From Saccharum officinarum (lineage: Eukaryota; Streptophyta; Magnoliopsida; Poales; Poaceae), in assembly GCA_020631735.1 (NCBI GenBank), contig CM036199.1, forward strand, positions 18,021,553 through 18,085,552: DNA of 64,000 nt, in the 5' to 3' direction. Below, in pieces: positions 1-9,132 of the stretch; within the stretch, counting starts at the first letter, position 1; each line of letters begins with the position of its first letter. The notes beneath the pieces are model-generated. The model was not told the DNA's origin and did no database searches. It was given only the letters and a program-made list of their open reading frames with translations. Position numbers and translations under genes: made by a program.

Positions 1-4
1 GATC

Positions 5-181
5 CGCTTGGGATAGTTCAAGGACGGCTACTGGTGCAGCGTGATGCCCGCCTGCCGCCACGAGTTCCACAGGAGTTGCATTGCGAAGTGGTTGATGGCA
101 TGTAACAACACGTGCCTATTGTGTAGGGCTCAATTGCAGCGGGCTATTGCTCATGACTTGGTGTACATAGAGAATGACTAG
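5..181 (+). pseudogene. RING-H2 finger fragment, truncated at window edge
   Basis: Reading the frame that starts at base 5, codons 17-178 give the second half of a RING-H2 finger: a C-x-H-x2-H-x2-C block (CRHEFHRSC), then IAKWL and a final C-x2-C pair (CLLCR), ending at a TAG at 179-181. RING-H2 proteins are usually E3 ubiquitin ligases in which these residues bind two zinc ions. The first C-x2-C pair is not in the window. A TAG at 14-16 lies just upstream of FKDGYW; it could be a nonsense mutation, or the AG of a 3' splice site if the gene continues to the left. The ligand positions seen here are intact, but the usual proline in the last C-P-x-C is leucine. I cannot tell a pseudogene from a terminal exon. 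Confidence 0.5.
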
Positions 182-954
182 GATGCCCCCTCGATGCTTC
201 AGCCATGTTAACGGTAAAAATACTACTCTCGCTAATCCAAATTATACGAGATGTGATGTATGGACTTCTTTTTTTCTTTTGCTTTGAGATTCACAAAGTT
301 TTTTTGTTAGGGCGTACCGGAGTAGAGCTCATGTTTGATAATTTTTTTTTCTGTTGCAACGCATGAACATTTTTCTAGTAAATCCTAATATTATGTCCGT
401 CTAATAAAAAAATAGAGGTTAAAGCACTGCTCACGTCGCCGTCAAGATGGCACTTGCGACGAGCGCGCTGGAACACCCAAGCCTTCTCAAATCTCAAGGG
501 GGCGAGGGAAGTTGGTTCAGTCGTGTCGGACTCGAATAGACTACTCGCCACAGCCAGGTGTTCGCTCGCCTGCGCTTTCGCGGGCTCCGAACGCCAACTC
601 GTCCACGGGCACTGCCAGTGCCAGCCACACGAGTTTGGTCGAGCTGTACAGTTGTCGCCACGGGTTTCGCGACCCTTCCCCTCGTGTTCCCGTGGCGGCG
701 CTGGACTCCTCTCCTCGTGCCTGTTTCCGTCTCTATCCGCTGCGCGCGTGTCGCCGTCACGACCCGTCGAGTTCCACGGAGCCACAGAGGCCTACGCGAC
801 CTGTGGCTGAGAGCAGCTAGCTCTCCCTTTCCCGCCAGGCGAATGCCAGTTTCCTCATACAAGCAAAGCAAATTTCCTCCTATGCTCGGCAGCCAGCAGC
901 CTCAGGAACATTAATAGCACTCCTACAACGTTGGATACTTTCAGGTTTAACTTA
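182..954. other. intergenic, no recognisable gene
   Basis: AT-rich to about 430, then a GC-rich block at about 450-910 that is open in several frames on both strands. None of the translations resembles a known protein and there is no consistent splice structure. If the permease gene at 1513-1980 is intact, this stretch would lie in its intron. Confidence 0.4.
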
Positions 955-1250
955 GGCCATGTTTAGTTCTCGTCTAAAAATTTTTCACCCCGTCACATCG
1001 AATGTTTGAACACATGTATGGAGTATTAAATGTAGATAAAAAAACTAATTGCAAAGTTTACATGAAACCGTGAAACGAATTTATTAAGCCTAATCACATG
1101 ACGGATTAATTAGACTTAATAAATTCGTCTGACGGTTTCCAGACTAGCTATGTAATTAGTTTTTTTATTAGTATCCGAACACCACTTCCGACATCCCACG
1201 AAACATTCGATGTGTCACAAAAACTTTTTAGCCACGAACTAAATAAGGCC
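955..1250. mobile_element. MITE, PIF/Harbinger-like family A, copy 1
   Basis: Terminal inverted repeats are GGCCATGTTTAGTTC on the left and the complement of GAACTAAATAAGGCC on the right. The interior has the family text ACCCCGTCACATCGAATG and AAAAACTAATTGCA, plus an inner palindromic stretch. Flanking trinucleotides are TTA on the left and TTG on the right, an imperfect 3-bp target duplication. Family copies at 5285 and 54528 have perfect 3-bp duplications, which points to PIF/Harbinger rather than hAT. No coding capacity. Confidence 0.75.
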
Positions 1251-1512
1251 TTGCTTGCTCCACCAGCTCATTATATTAGAGTGGGTTGTCAAGGGGATTT
1301 GGTACAGATTCAATCGGTCACGTTTAACGGAAACAGTGCCTACTGTTTACTAGTACGTCTCTAAAATGCTGTGTATACGGAGTATAATGCTGTGTATGCG
1401 AAGACACACTAAGTAGACAGCAGGCGACCATTTGTAAGGAACTTTAGCAGTAGACTGTCTTGTATCTAAACAGAAACAGAGAGAAAAAAAAGGGGGTGGA
1501 CACGACACGTAC

Positions 1513-1980
1513 CTAGGTTGCGGTCGACGGCTTTGGCGTAGGTGCGGTTGCGGTGCGGGCCGTGCTCGGGGTTCGGCGACCGGTAGCAGTCGGCGAAGAG
1601 CGTGGACTGGAGCGCCGTCACGGCCGCGAAGACGAGCATGGCGGCGGGGCCGGCCACCCACCCCAGCTGCGCGATGCTCCACGCCAGCGACAGCACGCCG
1701 GACCCGATCACCGCCGTGATCACGTGCGCCGCCGCCGTCCACATGCTCCCTGCATGCCCCCGAATGACAGAAACCGCAGGTTCCGTCAGCCCGTTCGCGA
1801 CGCGGGGGATATGGAGCTGATCCGCCTCCAATGGCGGGCGGACACGGACGCCAACAGAAAGGAGGGGAGGGGAGAGGGGCTCACCGCTTCGGACGATGCC
1901 GCGCCGCCGCCATGTTTCGCCTGGTCCGCGATGAGGGGCAGGGTGGCGGCGCCGTGATCCCCGCCCTCGCCGAGCGCCAT
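1513..1980 (-). CDS. amino acid permease (AAP family), first two exons only
   Basis: Exon 1 (1980 down to 1885, 32 codons, starting MALGEGG) ends at a GTGAGC donor. Exon 2 most simply starts at 1816 after a CAG acceptor, in matching phase 0 with a short 68-bp intron, and ends at 1513 before GTACGTG. The product has the AAP/AUX signature of the first membrane helices: MWTAAAHVITAV, IGSGVLSLAW, AQLGWVAGP, then FADCYRSP and NRTYAKAV. AAPs are plasma-membrane proton-coupled amino acid importers of about 450-500 residues with 9-11 helices; only about 133 residues are present. No later exon is visible down to base 1, so either the second intron runs out of the window or the gene is a truncated relic. 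An alternative acceptor nearer MWTA (CAG at 1750) would be out of phase. A weak TATA-like TTCAAATAG lies near 2155 on this strand. Confidence 0.7.
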
Positions 1981-3399
1981 CGATCGATCGATCGCGGGGC
2001 GGGTGGGTGGGCCGAGCAGGTCGTCGATCGGGCTCCGCCGGCCGGTCCCCGATCCTAAATTCCTAATCCTCTTGCGGATCGGAGGGATGAACGAACGGCG
2101 AAGGGGACTGGTTGCGTACTTGCGTGTGCCTGCCTCTCCGGGGGGCCGGGCGACTATTTGAAGCACCTGGGGAGTGGTGGCTGCCTGGCTACATCACTCG
2201 AGGAGAAAAATGGCGTGTGTTGGGAGGACAACTGGACAAGGTCGTTTTTGTTTTTCCTTCTTATGTCTCCTTGAGAAGGACGGTGTAGGTATCTGTACAA
2301 GTTTGAGTGCTTGACCATGCTTGTGATTGGCTCCTCTCCGTATCCGAAATGTATGCAGATGTTGTTACCAAATCATTCAGCCTCACCAACAACAAATATT
2401 TCTTCAGATGGTGAAGGATGAAGTTGTTACATGGTATTGGTATCATAAGATGAGTAAAATAAACCAATCTCAAAAAAAAAATCACACACTTACAGTTGGT
2501 GAGATGGTAGCCACGTGCCAACGGTCAGCTGGCTAGTCCTATGTTGGAGTTGGACTCCACAAATATTCATTATTCTCTTTCTCAACAGAATTTAACAGCA
2601 GTTTATTCCGAGGGAGTACGGCTGACTATACCTTTGACAACACGTACATCCTAATGTTTTTAGGACGAATATACAGAGCCCGTTCGCTTCGCTGAAAAAC
2701 CATGGCTGAAAGTACTATTCGCTGATTCGTTGTGAGAGAAAAACATTGTTTCGGCTGAAAAAACCAACTGAAAAGTACGGATTATAAGACAAGCGAACAG
2801 GACCATAGTACTCTGAGTGCATGATTCCTCGCTTTCTAAAGGGGAAATAAAAAGAAAAATGGTGAGTTGCAGATTAGTCTCGACCTTTCCTGAAGAAACT
2901 AGGGATACTGATCACTGAGGGACACGGAGACTGAAAAAGGTGCAAACAATCGTTTGGCATAGATTGTCCAGTTGCGGAATGTTTTCTGGACTGACCTGTA
3001 ATAAGCTTACTAATCAGACTGCAATGCCGAAATTGTTCCTTCGTCCAGCTGGACCTGGGAGGTAGCTACATTCTACAAACTACCTCCGTTCGAAAAGAAA
3101 ATGATATCTCAACAAACATCGCCAAGCAACCAAAGGGCCAAGGCATGCACGCGTATACGAAGCAAACAGTGTAAAGGCTGGGTCGTTTGGTTCACTTTCA
3201 CGGTTTCAACTTCTCATGCACGTCCGTACGCCTAGTTTTCCAGGAGCGGCCTCAACCGATCGGGCTCGGGCCCTGATCTCGCACCCCAATCGGCGGTCCC
3301 CACCCCCCACCAGTCCCACCATATTTGCGGCGGCGCCGGCGCGCGCTCCTTCTTCGCTACAGCTTTCCCGCACACACCCCGCCTGCGGGTCCCTTCCCT
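1981..3399. other. intergenic; leader/promoter side of the permease, one MITE
   Basis: Leader and likely promoter of the minus-strand permease occupy about 1981-2300. The rest is AT-rich with no gene seen; a short MITE is listed separately at 2678-2803. Confidence 0.4.
2678..2803. mobile_element. short MITE with GTTCGCTT termini
   Basis: Inverted termini read CCGTTCGCTTCG on the left and AAGCGAACAGG on the right, about 126 bp apart, with GCTGAAA/ctgaaaa repeats inside. This resembles small grass MITEs with CTGTTCGCTT ends. No clear target duplication. Related text (gcttatcagc, gacgaacgag) recurs in degenerate form near 62970-62995. Confidence 0.5.
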
Positions 3400-3721
3400 C
3401 TTCGCTTCCGACTTCCGATCCCTCTTTTCTCTCTCTCTCTCTCTCTGGGAGAGATACGGTGCTAGTGCTAGAGGCTAGGCCCCACCGAGGTGAGGCGAGG
3501 GCTGATTGGTGCGTGCGTGTGAGAGTTGCCAGCTGAGCCTCCCTCCCTCCCAAACACCTCGATCGCCTCCGCTGCTCTCCCCTCTCTCGTGGCTTTCTTG
3601 TTGCTCCAGGATTCTGGCGGTTACATAAAGGAAGGAGAAGAGCCCAGCGAGCTCCCTCTGCTCCACGCCTGCCTCCACCACCGTACCGTACCCGCGGATA
3701 TTTCATCTCATCCCTGCAGAG
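3400..3721 (+). other. non-coding leader exon of the C2H2 zinc-finger gene (inferred)
   Basis: A GC-rich, pyrimidine-rich block with a (CT)n run at 3429-3447 ends at CAGAG followed by GTGAGATC, a good donor. CT microsatellites near the start are common in grass 5' leaders. The transcription start is not defined; 3400 is a nominal boundary. Confidence 0.45.
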
Positions 3722-4891
3722 GTGAGATCGATCGATCCCTCCCCTCCCCTCCCCCGCCCTTTCTTCTTCCTCCTCTCCCCCTCGCTCTTCCCGGCCACCT
3801 CCCTGACGACAATCGGAACCCTCGTCGTCGTCCCGCCGGTAGCTGGGGCTGGGGCTGGGGCTAGGTTTCGCGGGGAAGCTAGTGCGGCGCGCGAGCAGGT
3901 CTGCGGCGGCACTGATGAAACCGCGCTCCGGCTGCTAGCTATATACGGTATGGTTGTGCTGCAGTTTATGCGTTCGCTGTGTGGATTGATTTGTTTTCGT
4001 TCGTCCTATATTCGGATATTCCTATCATCTTCGTTGGTTGATTAAGTTCTTCTTGGGATTTGGGCGAGATCGGTTTCGTTTTCCTGCTTCCCTCCGCTCC
4101 TATTTTTCTCATCTCTCTTACACATGCTCTAGAGATAGTACTACTACTGAGGTGAGTAAGTAGAGCAGCGCGAGATTCTTTCTTTTATCCTCTTTTCAGT
4201 CGTCGTCGATCGATCGCCGCCAGTCCGGCCGGCCGGTTCCTTTTCAGCTCCATCTTTTTTCTTTCAATTTCCAGGTGGGGTTTCTGGTTCCACACAAACA
4301 CACACATCTGCTCATCAGCTCATCTTCTATCTTTATCTTCAATCTGAGCTCGCCGTCGCAATACAGTTTGCAGCTGATGTCCAGGTCCTGCTGGAGATGG
4401 CGCTGGATCTGTTTGCTCCACCAGTATGGATGATTTCTTTCCTTGCTCGCGCTGGATTTCCAGCTCGATCGTTCTTTCCTATCTGCATGCATGCGCGGCC
4501 GGGTTACTTTCCTTTCAAGTATACATGGATCGCGCATGCATCAATCGGTTCCATGTTTATGCATGACGAATGTTTCATTCCTCGTTTTTACTGATCTGCT
4601 TCCGTTTTCCCATGATCCAGTAGTGCATGAGATGCAGATCCTTGCATTGCTTGCCGTTTTTCGCCCCGGAATTTAAACAGAAAGCACGATATTTTCTCAT
4701 CAAGTATAGTGCGAGTATGGAGTACTTTCTACATGCAGCAATAATGCAGTCGTTCAGCTTCTTCTCTTGTGCAGACTGCAAAACAACCGTTGCTTTTCTT
4801 TCCCCAATTCTGCTGGGTGGTAGTGGTACTAGCTGCCTGGAGTAGGAGTACACTTCAGGTAGGAGTAGTGGTTCTTATCTCTGGGATTCTG

Positions 4892-5132
4892 GGCTGTGTT
4901 TACTTCCTCAAAAAAAAAAAAGTACTGTGCAAACAAAAGATTCCCCGTCACATCAAACTTGCGATACATGCATGAAGTACTAAATGTAGATGAAATCAAA
5001 AACTAATTGTACAGCTTGGTTGTACTTTGCGAGACGAACGTTTTGAACCTAATTAGTAAACGGTTGGACACTATTTACCAAATAAAGCCAAAACGTGCTA
5101 CAGTACTTTTTTTACACGAACTAAACACACCC
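4892..5132. mobile_element. MITE family A, copy 2
   Basis: Left end GGCTGTGTTTACTTCC and right end complementary to GAACTAAACACACCC, flanked by a 3-bp CTG duplication (4889-4891 and 5133-5135). The interior shares CCCGTCACATCAAA, CATGCATG-AGTACTAAATGTAG and AAAACTAATTG with the copies at 955 and 5285. Confidence 0.75.
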
Positions 5133-5284
5133 CTGGTACTCTTTTGGCAGAAAAGAGGATACAAAGGCTGCAAGATCTCCTGTCATTACAGCAGTTCAGT
5201 ACATGGAATTTTTCCCTTTTCTACCACCGTTTGACGTTTGCACTGCATTGTGCATTCTCTCACTCTTGTGTGCAGTAGTAACTA

Positions 5285-5526
5285 GGGGCTGTTTAGATCC
5301 CACCCAAAAACCAAAAATTTTCAAGATTCCCCGTCACATCAAATCTTGCGACACATGCATGGAGCATTAAATGTAGGTAAAAAGAATAACTAATTGCACA
5401 GTTTGCCTGTAATTGGCGAGACGAATCTTTTAAGCCTAAATAGTCCATAATTGGACAATTTTTGCCAAATACAAACGAAAGTGCTACAGTAGCCAAAAGC
5501 CAAAAATTTTCGGAACTAAACGCGCC
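5285..5526. mobile_element. MITE family A, copy 3
   Basis: Ends GGGGCTGTTTAG and CTAAACGCGCC, with subterminal CCAAAAATTTTC on both sides and a perfect CTA duplication (5282-5284 and 5527-5529). Interior as for copies 1 and 2. It lies only about 150 bp from copy 2 in the same intron. Confidence 0.8.
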
Positions 5527-5907
5527 CTAGGAGTAGGTGGCTTGGTGAGCCAGCAGCTACTACCTCACTATAGGCCTATGGATATTTTCACTGATTCTCA
5601 CACCATTACACCAAATGTGTTGCCTTCATCACTGTCTCGCTGTGCACTGGGTTAATTCAGTTCTTGGGTGGTCTGTAATTGGAAAGATTAATGTTGCACT
5701 TGTATTAGTACTTTCTTGTTACACCTTGCCTATTATTTTATGCTTAGCTTTTTAATTTTACCAACTCAAGAATTGACTATACCTTTCTGCCAGTATTTTA
5801 CTTCATTCTGTTTGTCTCATGCTGTCTCATGCATGTGTTTTGTTCACTTTATTTTCTTCTCCAGGTGACAAAGGGGGAGGGACTAGTACTTCTCTCAGAT
5901 CAGATGC

Positions 5908-6057
5908 ATGGGGTCGGTGACCCTTGAGTTCAGGCCAGAGTCCGTTTCGGTTACTAGCTTTTGGCAGAAGGAAGGTCTGCTCGGCGGCGCCTCGATCGAA
6001 ACAGATACAGCCGCACCTGCCCACCCAGCAGCAGCACCATTACTCCTCTCACTCTGA
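5908..6057 (+). promoter_or_regulatory. upstream ORF (49 codons) in the zinc-finger leader
   Basis: The ATG at 5908 opens a 49-codon frame starting MGSVTLEF and ending in TGA at 6055-6057, 21 bases before the main ATG and in the same frame. A second tiny uORF (ATG at 5904, 7 codons, stop at 5925-5927) overlaps it. Both lie in the exon that starts at 5865, so they should be in the mature message if the intron is spliced as proposed. Expected effect: reduced or conditional translation of the zinc-finger protein. Confidence 0.45.
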
Positions 6058-6078
6058 TCAGCAGCGATCGACCTCACC

Positions 6079-7614
6079 ATGAACTCACGAGCTTACCAGT
6101 TCCAGCTCCAGGCTGCTGAGGCGGCGGCCGCGGCGGCGGCGGCTCCAGTTGTTCATGCCGCAGAAGGCGGGGAGCCGGAGGTCACCCCGAAGGCTCCGCT
6201 GCTGAAGATCCAAGCAGCCCAAGGCACGGCTGACGAGCCGGCGCCGCGGCAAGGCAGCGGCCTTGCTCCGACGACGATGGGGACAATCGGCAACGCGGAG
6301 GCTACGGCTACCAAGTGCCCCGAGTGCCCCAAGTGGTTCACGTCGGAGAAGGCCATGTTCGGGCACCTGAGGAAACACCCGGAGAGGGGCTACAAGGGGG
6401 CCACCCGTCCGACGGCGACGGCCAGCGCCACCGCCGCCGCTGCCGTGGCTGGAGACAAGAAGCCGACCAAGAAGGCGCCGCGGAAGGAGACTGGCGTCCC
6501 GGCTATCAACATGGCCGCCGCCGCTGCTGCGACGAAGGCGTTGGGGGAGGCCGAGCTCTCGACCAAGTGGCCAGCCTCGGCGAAGCGCGGGCGCACGCCC
6601 GTGGCGCCGATGCCGCAGGCGAGCAGCTGCAGCGAGGAGGAGGAGGCTGCGATGATCCTCCTGGAGCTGGCCTCCTCCAGCCGCACGTCGTCCGAAACCC
6701 AGCAACAGCAGTCTGTGGAACCGGTGCGTGCCCCCGACGCCGTCTCTGGTCACCAGATCCAGATGTCGGTTGTCGAGGAGCCCATGCTTCTTGACCATCC
6801 CACAGAGGCCGAGCAGCAGATCGTTCAACTGGAGAATGCCCTGGAGCTCAGAGCGGAGTCCCAGACGCCCGCGGTCAAGCAGGTCACGGACCTGGTGATT
6901 ACAACAGAAGCTGTCCTGATCGTGGTCCCGGCGAACAACAAGCCCATCTTCCCCAGCCTCGACTCTGGCGCCGGCGACAAGAAGGTCACCAAGAAGCAGC
7001 GCCGGGTCACGAATCCCGAGCAGATGGCAGCATCGACGCCGCCGCCGCCGGAAGGCGCCGTCGTCCGCACGCCGCCGGCGAGGCGCATACCGTCGCCAGC
7101 GTCGGACAAGAAGCACACGTGCCAGACCTGCGGCAAGTCGTTCCCCACCCACCAAGCCCTAGGAGGTCACATGGCCAACCACGTCAAGGGCGCCAAGACC
7201 ACCAGCGCGCGGCACGACGACCTCGCCGCGGCCCAGGCCATGCACAACATCTTGGCGCGCCGCGACCAGCAGAGCGCCGGCAACTGCAACGGCAACGGCT
7301 ACGGCAACGTCACCATCCCCGCCAGCGCTGGCGCGTTGCAGGAGCGCCAGGACGCCCAGCCGCCACCGGCGCAGGCGCCGACACAGCAGACCGCGCCGAC
7401 GCCGCAGACCGCAGCGCCGCACGTGTGCGACGAGTGCCACCTGATCTTCCCCTCCGGCCAGGCGCTCGGCGGCCACAAGCGGAAGCATTGGTTCCCGGAG
7501 AAGCAACAGGCGACCAAAGCAGCACCAGCACCGGCGCCTGCGCCTGCACCGCGGGACTTCGACCTGAATGAGGTGCCCAAGGAGGGGCAAGGGGAGAACA
7601 ACAATCAGCCCTAG
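6079..7614 (+). CDS. C2H2 zinc-finger protein with EAR-type motif (511 aa)
   Basis: Intronless CDS, start ATG in CTCACCATGA context. It has three C2H2 fingers. Finger 1 is C80/C83/H96/H100, with KAMFGH instead of the plant QALGGH. Finger 2 is C348/C351/H364/H368 with QALGGH. Finger 3 is C450/C453/H466/H470, also QALGGH. The QALGGH core is specific to plant C2H2 transcription factors, whose widely spaced fingers each contact DNA. Near the C terminus DFDLNEVP (493-500) is a DLN-type EAR motif, which recruits TOPLESS/SAP18 co-repressors, so a nuclear transcriptional repressor is likely. Other segments: alanine-rich runs at 13-22, an acidic/hydrophobic patch EEEEAAMILLELAS (186-199), basic clusters near 127-136 and 301-309, and proline/alanine repeats at 483-491. 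It belongs to the ZAT-like group; I do not recognise the orthologue. The antisense frame across it is a shadow of high GC. Confidence 0.9.
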   Translation: MNSRAYQFQLQAAEAAAAAAAAPVVHAAEGGEPEVTPKAPLLKIQAAQGTADEPAPRQGSGLAPTTMGTIGNAEATATKCPECPKWFTSEKAMFGHLRKHPERGYKGATRPTATASATAAAAVAGDKKPTKKAPRKETGVPAINMAAAAAATKALGEAELSTKWPASAKRGRTPVAPMPQASSCSEEEEAAMILLELASSSRTSSETQQQQSVEPVRAPDAVSGHQIQMSVVEEPMLLDHPTEAEQQIVQLENALELRAESQTPAVKQVTDLVITTEAVLIVVPANNKPIFPSLDSGAGDKKVTKKQRRVTNPEQMAASTPPPPEGAVVRTPPARRIPSPASDKKHTCQTCGKSFPTHQALGGHMANHVKGAKTTSARHDDLAAAQAMHNILARRDQQSAGNCNGNGYGNVTIPASAGALQERQDAQPPPAQAPTQQTAPTPQTAAPHVCDECHLIFPSGQALGGHKRKHWFPEKQQATKAAPAPAPAPAPRDFDLNEVPKEGQGENNNQP

Positions 7615-7775
7615 CCATCATCACCCATCATCAGCATACGCCTGCTTTAAAATCCGTGCTGCCGAAGTGAGCAGTATCAATTTTGAGGAGAAATTACAGG
7701 AGGTGTCAGTGTCACTGCATTTTGTCGTAGTTTGTACTGTGTGAGTTAGGAGGTCACAATTCCATTGCCAGTTCT

Positions 7776-8467
7776 CAGTGGCGGACCTAGGATTTTACCA
7801 TAGGGTATGCGCCACAAAAAAAAAATCTTATGCAATTCGGTAAATAATCCGGTAAAATCATATTCTAATTCAGTAAAACCTGTCTGCGTCCTCGTCGCCG
7901 GCAGCATCCTCGCCGATGTTGAGGCCGAGCTTAGCATCCTGTGGATCCTGGCCACGAACGTGTTAGGGTCGTCGAGGCTGACCCCGGAGGTGAGCAACGC
8001 CGTCTCGAATAGCAGCAGCACGAGGTCCATGACGGACTTGTGCACATCCGTAGACGCCATTGCTTGTGTTCTCTATCTACGAGGTTGGAAAATTGAATCG
8101 CGTGCTTGGTTGTCGTGACCGGATTGCTGAAAGGGAGAGGCGATCGATCGGGGTCAACTGATGCTTGATTGGTTTCCTGTCACGGCGATGGACAGGTCGG
8201 ACGAACATGCTGGGCAGTGGATGAATCGCAGGCGAGGGAGGGATAGGGCATCATCGCGCGGCGGGGGCGCGTGCTGTGATTCGAAATCGAGTACACAAGA
8301 ACACGCGCAAGCGCGGTTACTCCGTTCGTGGTACGAGGAGATCGTGCGGAAGCCTGAAGGCAATCCTTTCTTTTCTTTTAACACATTAAATTTATATCAT
8401 GTGTCAATGACGGCTGGACCCAGGGTATGCGGTGGCCCACCCTGCATACCCTGTGGGTCCGCCCCTG
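7776..8467. mobile_element. non-autonomous hAT-like element carrying gene fragment
   Basis: Ends are CAGTGGCGGACC and, inverted, CAGGGGCGGACC (11 of 12 match). The flanking 8 bp, CCAGTTCT (7768-7775) and CTAGTTCT (8468-8475), match at 7 of 8; 8-bp duplications are typical of hAT transposons. Near the right end CAGGGTATGC and GCATACCCTG form a subterminal hairpin, and the left end repeats AGGGTATGCG. There is no transposase. The interior holds a captured HSP90 fragment (separate entry) and a further 300 bp (about 8090-8390) of unknown origin. Confidence 0.7.
7879..8045 (-). pseudogene. captured HSP90 C-terminal fragment, frameshifted
   Basis: On the minus strand from about 8043 the translation reads [20 protein letters not shown], followed by SLDDPNTF and RIHRML. 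This is the conserved start of the C-terminal dimerisation region of cytosolic HSP90. Just after RIHRML (near 7930) one base is missing relative to the family. Past that point another frame continues with [16 protein letters not shown], the expected acidic linker, so the frameshift is clear. The piece covers only about 55 codons of a roughly 700-residue chaperone and lacks the ATPase domain. It lies wholly within the hAT-like element and is a transduplicated fragment, not a gene. Confidence 0.85.
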
Positions 8468-8667
8468 CTAGTTCTGTCTGAGTTGTGTCTCAGTGTCTGG
8501 TTATGCATGTAAAATGTTCTGAGTTCTCTATGTGTACCGGCTACTCGATCGATCGGCTATAAGAACGAATGGTCCTGCAGGTTTCCTGGTGTGAGTTCAC
8601 TGGGTTGTGACAAAAAGTACAATATGGTGTGGTGTGAAGAATTTAAAGGTCACACACTAGTTTATTA

Positions 8668-9132
8668 CTCCCTCGGTCCCAAATTATAACTATCTCAAGT
8701 TTGCCCAATTTATATAATAAAAATAATAACATTTATGATAACAAATGCATATCATTAGTTTTTTTTATTAATTGTAATTTCAAAGTACACCTATGTAATG
8801 TCATAAATCTTCGTAGTTCTATCTGTAGACTTGGTCAAATTCGAGGAAAGTCAAACTATTTATGTTCTCAATTTTTAGAGGAAGGCTGTCCAAAATCAAA
8901 TACAAGCTCTTCTCAAGCACGCACAGGCCACTAGCTGTGCTTTCTTCCAGATGTCATAAAGCTCAGTCCTGCTACAATTACTGTCCAATCCTTATTTTCC
9001 CTCACACACTACTGTTCTGATTGGTAAAAACAGGGACTCCTGACCTGTCCGATCCTGTTGTCGATCGATTTTCATACAACTCAGTTTTTACAAGGAAGCA
9101 TGTATCACCTTTATGTAAATGACCGGAGGGAG
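8668..9132. mobile_element. Stowaway-like (Tc1/mariner) MITE
   Basis: Left end CTCCCTCGGTCCC and right end complementary to GACCGGAGGGAG, each flanked by TA (8666-8667 and 9133-9134). At 465 bp it is long for the family, and about 8940-9110 may hold a secondary insertion or a divergent core. Confidence 0.7.

Larger units (their letters stand above)
3722..5864 (+). other. 2.1-kb 5'-leader intron with two MITEs
   Basis: Donor GTGAGATC at 3722 and acceptor TTCTTCTCCAG ending at 5864 bracket 2143 bp without a convincing coding exon. The stretch just after the donor is rich in CGATCGAT and CT. Two MITEs of one family sit in the 3' half. Long leader introns often raise expression in grasses, but that role is inferred here. 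Confidence 0.5.

Noticed and set aside
1466..1831. Permease start at 1831 (translated as MEADQL)
   Set aside because: The codon is TTG, not ATG, and it falls in the proposed intron. Exon 1 with a true ATG at 1980 joins in phase.
6085..7155. 356-codon frame antisense to the zinc-finger gene
   Set aside because: Shadow of the high-GC3 real CDS; arginine/leucine-rich and without recognisable motif.
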